Assembly: GCA_020633625.1 (NCBI GenBank)
Contig: JACKDJ010000027.1
Coordinates: forward strand, 1 to 54,935
From: Myxococcales bacterium
Lineage (GTDB): Bacteria > Myxococcota_A > Bradymonadia > REDH01
Length of the DNA stretch: 54,935 bases
Direction: 5' to 3'
Shown here in pieces: positions 50,183-54,935 of this stretch; within the stretch, counting starts at the first letter, position 1, and each line of letters starts with the position of its first letter. A program made the translations under genes and the position numbers. Below the pieces are notes generated by a model. It was not told the DNA's origin and ran no database searches. It worked only from the letters and a program-made list of their open reading frames with translations.

Positions 50183-50640
50183 ACCGCGATCGCAGGCTTA
50201 GAGACCTCAGCGACGACCACCACCAGGCGCTGGTCCTCGCACGCCGGGCGACGCGGGCCGCGGCCGGTGATGGTACGGCCGCGCCTCGCGTCTGGAACGA
50301 AGTCGTGCACCGCTTCCACGGCGAGTTGGCTCCTCACTTCGCCATCGAGGAGAGGCTCTTGCTGCCCGCCGTCGAGCAACATGGCGGCGCCGACCTGGCG
50401 GCGCGAACCCGGAACGAACATGCTGAGCTTCGGCGGCTTGTCGTCGAGGACCAACAAGATGTCTCGACCCGGCTCGACCGGTTCGGCACCCTTCTCCGAG
50501 ACCACGTTCGGTTCGAGGAACGCGTGCTCTTTGGGTTCATCCAGGGGCGGGTGGGCGACGCGACGCTCCTCCTCGTGGCAGACGCCTGCGAAGATCGACG
50601 CCCTGCCGCGACCTCAATCTGCCGGACGACACAATCATGA
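50179..50640 (+). CDS. Hemerythrin-like protein (second additional)
   Basis: A 153-residue hemerythrin domain with ligands in SDDHHQALVLARRA, FHGELAPHFAIEERLLLPA, NEHAELRR and LRDHVRFEERVLFGFI (two HxxxE motifs). Short helices and no extra domain. ATGA overlaps at both ends place it in the middle of the operon. Confidence 0.85.
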   Translation: MNRDRRLRDLSDDHHQALVLARRATRAAAGDGTAAPRVWNEVVHRFHGELAPHFAIEERLLLPAVEQHGGADLAARTRNEHAELRRLVVEDQQDVSTRLDRFGTLLRDHVRFEERVLFGFIQGRVGDATLLLVADACEDRRPAATSICRTTQS

Positions 50641-50990
50641 ACGACGACATCTTCCCAAAGACAACGGCCCAATACGCGAAGCGACGCAGGGAGCTCGCCC
50701 CAGAAGCCGCAGAGGCGTTCAGCGAATTCGGCAAGGCGGTGTTTCGAGAGGGCGCGCTCTCCCGCAAGCACAAGCAGCTCATCGCGGTTGCCGTCGCCCA
50801 TGTGACCCAGTGCCCTTACTGCATCCGCGGCCATACGAAGGCTGCCACGCGCGACGGAGCGACGTCCGAGGAGATCATGGAGGCGATCTGGGTCGCCGCG
50901 GAGATGCGCGCCGGAGGGGCCTTCGCACACTCGCTGATCGCGCTCGATGTGCTCTCCGAGGACCATGCCCATGACCCACCACACGAGTAG
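50637..50990 (+). CDS. Carboxymuconolactone decarboxylase/AhpD-like protein
   Basis: A 117-residue AhpD-fold protein with the redox motif CPYCIRGHTKAA (CxxC...H), seen in alkylhydroperoxidase AhpD and relatives. It probably uses the Cys pair to reduce peroxides or peroxynitrite; that role is inferred from the fold and the nitrosative-stress context. It overlaps the previous stop by 4 bases. Confidence 0.85.
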   Translation: MNDDIFPKTTAQYAKRRRELAPEAAEAFSEFGKAVFREGALSRKHKQLIAVAVAHVTQCPYCIRGHTKAATRDGATSEEIMEAIWVAAEMRAGGAFAHSLIALDVLSEDHAHDPPHE

Positions 50991-51357
50991 CCCAGTCAAG
51001 CTGAAGCGGATCTACGAGGCCCCGGCTCGCTCGGACGGCTACCGAGTGTTGGTCGACCGGATCTGGCCGCGAGGAGTCTCCAAGGAGGCGGCGAGCCTCC
51101 ACGCATGGCTCAAGGACGTGGCTCCCAGCACCGAGCTGCGCGGCCGATTCAGCCACGATCCGTCGAAGTGGTCGTCGTTCAAGCGGGAGTATCTTCGTGA
51201 GCTGGAGCAGCACGAGGATCGCCTCGCCGAGCTCATCGAGCTCTGCGCCCGAGGCACCGTGACGCTGGTGTTCGCGGCCAGGGACATCGAGCACAACAAC
51301 GCTGTCGCACTCAAGGAGCACCTGGACGGCAGACTCGAGTCGAGACGGCGGGCGTAG
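50965..51357 (+). CDS. DUF488 family protein
   Basis: A 130-residue protein with the DUF488 signature: YRVLVDRIWPRGVSKE near the N-terminus, PSTELRGRFSHDPSKW, and TLVFAARDIEHNNAVALKE at the C-terminus. Function unknown; often found near stress and metal genes. Start is the ATG at 50965 with GAGG upstream (an ATG at 50971 is equally possible). It overlaps the AhpD-like gene by 26 bases. Confidence 0.85.
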   Translation: MPMTHHTSSPVKLKRIYEAPARSDGYRVLVDRIWPRGVSKEAASLHAWLKDVAPSTELRGRFSHDPSKWSSFKREYLRELEQHEDRLAELIELCARGTVTLVFAARDIEHNNAVALKEHLDGRLESRRRA

Positions 51358-51359
51358 CG

Positions 51360-51866
51360 ATGCACGCGCTGTACGTGTTCTCGGTCTGGCTCCACATCCT
51401 CGCCGCCACGGTGTGGATCGGAGGCATGCTGTTCCTCGTCCTGGTGATTGTGCCGTGGCTGCGGCGAGGTGGAAGCTCGGATGCGGCCGTCTTCCTGCGT
51501 GAAACCGGTGAGCGCTTTCGCAACGTCGGGTGGGCATGCTTCGTCATTCTGGCGATCACCGGCACGTTCAACTTGTGGGCTCGCGGCGTCCGGCTGTCGG
51601 ATTTCACGCGTGCCGAGTGGCTGCAGTCTCCTTTCGGCAAGATGGTCATCGTCAAGCTGAGCGCGTTCCTTCTCGTGCTCCTGGTCAGCGCCGCTCACGA
51701 CTTTGTCGTCGGCCCCCGCGCAACCAGAGCAATCGCCGACGATCCGAGCTCGCCGCAGGCTCGGGCCGAACGCCGTCGAGCGGCCCTGCTCGGCCGATTC
51801 AACGTCCTCCTGGCGCTCTTGCTGGTCGCTGCCGGCGTCATGCTGGTTCGGGGCACCCCATGGTGA
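51360..51866 (+). CDS. CopD-like integral membrane protein
   Basis: A 168-residue protein with four membrane segments (about 2-30, 58-78, 95-118, 145-165). Conserved-looking polar residues are His12 in FSVWLHILAATVWIGGM and His near AAHDFVVGP. The layout resembles the CopD/DUF4149 families, in which membrane His may bind heme or copper. No reaction assigned. It starts 2 bases after the DUF488 stop and overlaps the next gene by 4 bases. Confidence 0.7.
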   Translation: MHALYVFSVWLHILAATVWIGGMLFLVLVIVPWLRRGGSSDAAVFLRETGERFRNVGWACFVILAITGTFNLWARGVRLSDFTRAEWLQSPFGKMVIVKLSAFLLVLLVSAAHDFVVGPRATRAIADDPSSPQARAERRRAALLGRFNVLLALLLVAAGVMLVRGTPW

Positions 51867-52396
51867 ACGAGCGAACCATCGCGGCCTACCTGCACGCCGA
51901 TCACGAGCGCCTGCGCCGGCTGCTCCACCGCGCGACGGCGGCTACGGAGCTCGATCTGGCGGCGTTCGCCGACTTCCGTCGTGGACTGCTGCGCCACATC
52001 GGCATCGAGGAGAAGCTGCTCCTGCCGGCGGCGCGCGGGGCCCGCGGAGGGAGCCCGCTCGAGCGGGCGCGTGATCTGCGCATCGATCACGCCGCGATCA
52101 CCTCCCTGCTCGTGGGGACTCCCGATCGAGCCTTGTGCCGCGAGATTGAGGCGTTGTTGTTTGTTCACGACGCGAAGGAGGAGGGCTGCGGCGGCGTGTA
52201 CGATGAGTGCGAGCGTCTGCTGAGCGACGACGAGATCGCCGTTCTCGCTCAGCGCGCCGCTGCCTTCCCTGCGGTCAAGGTGACACCCTACTACGACGGG
52301 CCGAAGGTGCATCGTACGGCTGAGAGCGCCCTGGCGTCGGCTCGGCGCTTGCGTGCGTCCGCGACGACGGGCGCAACGGGAGGCGCCACCTCGTGA
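51863..52396 (+). CDS. Hemerythrin-like protein (third additional)
   Basis: A 177-residue hemerythrin domain protein. Ligand pattern: LHADHERLRRLL, LLRHIGIEEKLLLPA, RIDHAAITS, and VHDAKEEGCGGVYDEC. The C-terminal 60 residues extend past the bundle (KVTPYYDGPKVHRT) and are unassigned. The start is a GTG at 51863 that overlaps the previous TGA (GTGA). Confidence 0.82.
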   Translation: MNERTIAAYLHADHERLRRLLHRATAATELDLAAFADFRRGLLRHIGIEEKLLLPAARGARGGSPLERARDLRIDHAAITSLLVGTPDRALCREIEALLFVHDAKEEGCGGVYDECERLLSDDEIAVLAQRAAAFPAVKVTPYYDGPKVHRTAESALASARRLRASATTGATGGATS

Positions 52397-52737
52397 GACA
52401 CCCACTCCAGCCCGGACATCCTGAGCGCGTCTGCTGGGGATGTGATCGGTACTGCCCGGCGACGGACATGGCGTGCAGCAAGGAACGCACGATGCACCCG
52501 CTCGAGCTGTTTGGCGAAGGATGGTGGACGGAGTACGCCGGCGAGGCCGATGACAGCCTCAGGTCGGGCTCCTCGCTCCGGCGGACCGCAGACGGCGCGG
52601 CCCTGCCCGGTTGCACGTCGCCCCCCCTTGAGGTTCCGGTCTCCATCGGCGAAGGTGCCAGCAGTCGCGCCGGAGCCCCTGCACGGGTCCGCGCCGATGC
52701 TGCCATGGAGTTGAACGAGAGGTGTCGGTCCCGATGA
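52393..52737 (+). CDS. DUF3079 family protein with C-terminal extension
   Basis: The N-terminal 50 residues match the small DUF3079 family: HPERVCWGCDRYCPATDMAC then HPLELFGEGWW, with four conserved Cys that could bind a metal or cluster. DUF3079 proteins are usually about 50-70 residues; here there are 114, and the last 60 are low-complexity. The start is a GTG at 52393 overlapping the previous TGA. The extension could be a genuine coding extension or a translation of leader sequence up to the next gene. Confidence 0.65.
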   Translation: MRHPLQPGHPERVCWGCDRYCPATDMACSKERTMHPLELFGEGWWTEYAGEADDSLRSGSSLRRTADGAALPGCTSPPLEVPVSIGEGASSRAGAPARVRADAAMELNERCRSR

Positions 52738-53885
52738 AACCAGAGGTGGTCAAAGCGACGACGAGAGGGGCCGTAGCGACAGCGGTCCTGGGTGGCATGA
52801 TCCTCCTCGGCTCACGCAACCTCGCGCACTTCGACGCGGCTCTGGTCGCGTACACGTTCTCGATCCTGTTCGCGACGTTCGGGTTGACGTACCGCTACAG
52901 CATGTGGCTGTCGAGACCTCCCACGGCGATGTACTGGCGGCGCGGTTGGCAGGCGTTCTCGAAGCGTGGCTGGCGCCTTCGCAATGCCCGCTTCTGGCTG
53001 GCGAGAGTCGGCCAGGACGTGATAGCGAACCGCTTCATCTTCCGGCGCGATCGACTGCGGGGGCTGACCCACATGCTGATCATGTGGGGTTGCATCCTCG
53101 CGGTGGCCATCACCTTCCCGCTCGTCTTTGGCTGGCTCTACTTCCGCCCGGTCCCCGGCGACCTGTCCTTGTACGAAGCTGTCGTCTTTGGTTTCCCGGC
53201 GTTTCGGTTTCCCCACGAGTCGGCCGTCGGGTTCTTCCTCTTCCATGGCCTCGTCTGGGCGTCGTTCCTCGTGATCGCGGGCGTCATGCTCGCGGTGCGC
53301 CGGCGGCTGAGGGAAGAGGGAGCGGGCGCGGTTCAGCGGTTCGCCGAGGACTTCATGCCCCTCATCTTGTTGTTCGCGGTGAGCCTGACCGGCCTCATGC
53401 TCACCGCGAGCTACACGTGGATGAAGGGCTACGGCTTCTCCTTCATCTCGATCCTGCACGCGATCACCGTCATCGCTACCTTCATCTGGCTGCCCTTCGG
53501 GAAGTTCTTCCACATCTTCCAGCGCCCAGCACAGCTCGGAGTCGGCCTGTACAAGGAGATCGGCCGAGCAGAAGAGAGCGCGCGCTGCCGACGCTGCGGG
53601 CACGCGTTCACCTCGCTCGCGCATGCGCTCGACCTGATCGAGGTCGAGAGGCAGCTCGGATACCGGTACGAGATCGAGGGCAGCGAGGCCGAGCATTACC
53701 AGTGGATCTGCCCGCCCTGTCGTCGGGCCTCGTTCGCGAACGCGCAGGCCCTCATGTGGCGCGGCAGTCGCGGCGGGGCACCGCTCGGCGCGACCGGCGA
53801 GGGCTTCCCGATGCCCGTCCACGTCAACCGTGGCCTGGGCGAAGGCCCGCTGGGCGACGAGGATGCGGAGAACTACCACCCATGA
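52734..53885 (+). CDS. NarI/HdrE-like b-type cytochrome membrane subunit with C-terminal zinc ribbon
   Basis: A 383-residue protein with about five or six membrane segments and heme-type His residues in RGLTHMLIMWG, FFLFHGLVW, SILHAITVIATF and GKFFHIFQRP. This fits NarI-like or DsrM/HdrE-type quinol-dehydrogenase anchors that pass electrons to a molybdenum enzyme. Unusually, a C-terminal domain has CRRCGHAF and then CPPCRRAS, two CxxC pairs 48 residues apart, likely a zinc ribbon or Fe-S. The ATG at 52734 overlaps the previous TGA (ATGA), favoured over the GTG at 52722. The next gene is a molybdopterin oxidoreductase. Confidence 0.65.
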   Translation: MKPEVVKATTRGAVATAVLGGMILLGSRNLAHFDAALVAYTFSILFATFGLTYRYSMWLSRPPTAMYWRRGWQAFSKRGWRLRNARFWLARVGQDVIANRFIFRRDRLRGLTHMLIMWGCILAVAITFPLVFGWLYFRPVPGDLSLYEAVVFGFPAFRFPHESAVGFFLFHGLVWASFLVIAGVMLAVRRRLREEGAGAVQRFAEDFMPLILLFAVSLTGLMLTASYTWMKGYGFSFISILHAITVIATFIWLPFGKFFHIFQRPAQLGVGLYKEIGRAEESARCRRCGHAFTSLAHALDLIEVERQLGYRYEIEGSEAEHYQWICPPCRRASFANAQALMWRGSRGGAPLGATGEGFPMPVHVNRGLGEGPLGDEDAENYHP

Positions 53886-54935
53886 GCAGCTCGACAGACA
53901 CGAGGACGCCCTCGCTGGACCTGGACATGATCCGGGAGTTCGGGCCATTCCGCGCCTACGCCACCGACATCCGAGTCGACACGGGCGTGGAGCCCGACCG
54001 GCTCGTCAAGACGCACTGCTGCTTCTGCGGCCAGCAATGCGGGCTGCAGTTGAAGGTGAAGGGCGACTCCATCGTGGGGGTGGAGCCCTGGTACGAGTTC
54101 CCCTTCAACCGGGGTATGCTCTGCCCGAAAGGGGTGAAGCGCTACTTGCAGCAGGCTCACCCTGACCGTCTGCTGCACGCCTACGAGAAGAGCGCGGCCA
54201 CCCCGTCGGGCTTTAGGCGGCTGGGCTACGCAGACGCAATTCGCCGGGTGGCCGACGCCATCGAGCGCATCCAGCGCGAGCACGGGTCCGACGCATTCGC
54301 GGTGCTGTCGGGAGCGAGCCTCACGACCGAGAAGACCTACCTGATGGGCAAGTTCGCGCACATGTGCCTGCGGACGTCCAACATCGACTACAACGGCCGC
54401 TTGTGCATGGTGAGCGCCGCGGCCGGCAACAAGAAGGCGTTCGGGATCGACCGGGCCGCCAACCCGTGGAGCGACATCCTCGGCGCTGAGGTCATCTTCG
54501 TCACCGGCGCGAACGTCGCCGAGTGCGCTCCGATCACGACGAACTACATCTGGCAGGCGCGCGAACAGGGAGCCCGGGTCATCGTCGTCGATCCCCGGAT
54601 CACGCCGATCGCGCGGACCTGCGACTTGTTCATGCCGGTCAAGCCCGGGCGCGACACTGCCCTGTTCAGCGGAATCCTGCACCTGATGATCGAGAACGAC
54701 TGGCTCGATCACGAATTCATCGCGCAGCACACCGTGGGGTTCGAAGCCGTGGCCGAGCAGGTCCGGGAGTGGACACCACGCCGGACCGCAGAGGTCACCG
54801 GCATCGCCGAGAAGTCGATACGCCAGGCGGCTCAGCTCTGGGGTACGGCGAAGACGAGCTTCCTGATGCACGCGCGCGGCATCGAGCACCATAGCCACGG
54901 CGTCCAGAACGTGCTGAGCACCATCAACATCGTGC
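53882..54935 (+). CDS. Molybdopterin oxidoreductase, nitrate-reductase-like, truncated at window end
   Basis: The first 351 codons of a bis-MGD molybdenum enzyme, running off the window. An N-terminal 4Fe-4S motif is visible as CCFCGQQCG ... GMLCPKG. Conserved parts follow: GFRRLGYADAIRRVADAI, DYNGRLCMVSAAAG then GIDRAANPW, and VIFVTGANVAECAPIT. The form is nearest to NasA/NarB-type assimilatory nitrate reductase or formate-dehydrogenase-like enzymes. The b-cytochrome partner and the NO-type regulator favour nitrate or another nitrogen oxide as substrate. The start is an ATG at 53882 overlapping the previous TGA. Confidence 0.88.
   Translation, partial: MSSSTDTRTPSLDLDMIREFGPFRAYATDIRVDTGVEPDRLVKTHCCFCGQQCGLQLKVKGDSIVGVEPWYEFPFNRGMLCPKGVKRYLQQAHPDRLLHAYEKSAATPSGFRRLGYADAIRRVADAIERIQREHGSDAFAVLSGASLTTEKTYLMGKFAHMCLRTSNIDYNGRLCMVSAAAGNKKAFGIDRAANPWSDILGAEVIFVTGANVAECAPITTNYIWQAREQGARVIVVDPRITPIARTCDLFMPVKPGRDTALFSGILHLMIENDWLDHEFIAQHTVGFEAVAEQVREWTPRRTAEVTGIAEKSIRQAAQLWGTAKTSFLMHARGIEHHSHGVQNVLSTINIV

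Overview
The window is high-GC DNA with dense genes on both strands. It most resembles a myxobacterium-like member of the former Deltaproteobacteria (Myxococcota/Polyangia). The evidence is the set of large secreted lipoproteins with Asp/Ala-rich linkers, Cys-rich DUF4215-type repeats, thrombospondin type-3 Ca-binding repeats, a MopE-type Cys/Asp motif and FG-GAP repeats. This placement is inferred from gene content only; no rRNA or other phylogenetic marker was tested.

Positions 1-9816 are mostly housekeeping: the 3' part of an S1-domain RNA-binding protein, a multi-pass membrane protein, a vWA/TSP3 lipoprotein on the minus strand, an RpoH-like heat-shock sigma factor and ClpB directly after it. 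Positions 9862-19842 hold a phospholipase-like lipoprotein and an exopolysaccharide or O-antigen type cluster: NodB-like deacetylase, nucleotidyltransferase-fold protein, Wzy-like polymerase/ligase with a TPR tail, TviB-like UDP-sugar dehydrogenase, UDP-sugar epimerase, initiating sugar-phosphate transferase and DegT-type aminotransferase. Positions 19887-25253 hold a large FAD/Fe-S oxidoreductase, queE-folE2 (early queuosine/deazaguanine steps), bioD and tRNA-Thr(CGU) with a good sigma-70-type promoter.

Positions 25395-30873 encode the aromatic-ring part of steroid (cholesterol-type) catabolism in the order flavin reductase, hsaA, hsaC, hsaD, hsaG, hsaF. A perfect palindrome matching the published KstR operator pattern lies just upstream of hsaA. 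Next come an E2-like acyltransferase with a substituted catalytic His, an AblB-like beta-lysine acetyltransferase, a metallo-beta-lactamase-fold hydrolase, a GT-C-type membrane protein, a divergent RelA/SpoT-like protein, a very large FG-GAP lipoprotein, a GH13 lipoprotein and a Fic protein.

Positions 43826-46050 are a mobile-element patch: an IS3-family element with an A7G frameshift signal, inserted in an older, now truncated DDE transposase. Beyond it lies the most striking region. A NorR-like sigma-54 activator is divergent from a tightly overlapping 12-gene operon that runs off the window end. The intergenic region has a textbook -24/-12 promoter and three 17-bp GTTAT-N7-ATAAC sites. The operon encodes Ric/YtfE, an unknown CxxC protein, three more hemerythrin-like proteins, a cupin, an AhpD-like protein, DUF488, a CopD-like membrane protein, a DUF3079 protein, a NarI/HdrE-like b-type cytochrome with a zinc ribbon, and the start of a molybdopterin nitrate-reductase-like enzyme. 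I read it as a nitric-oxide-responsive nitrosative-stress and nitrogen-oxide module whose gene combination may be undescribed.
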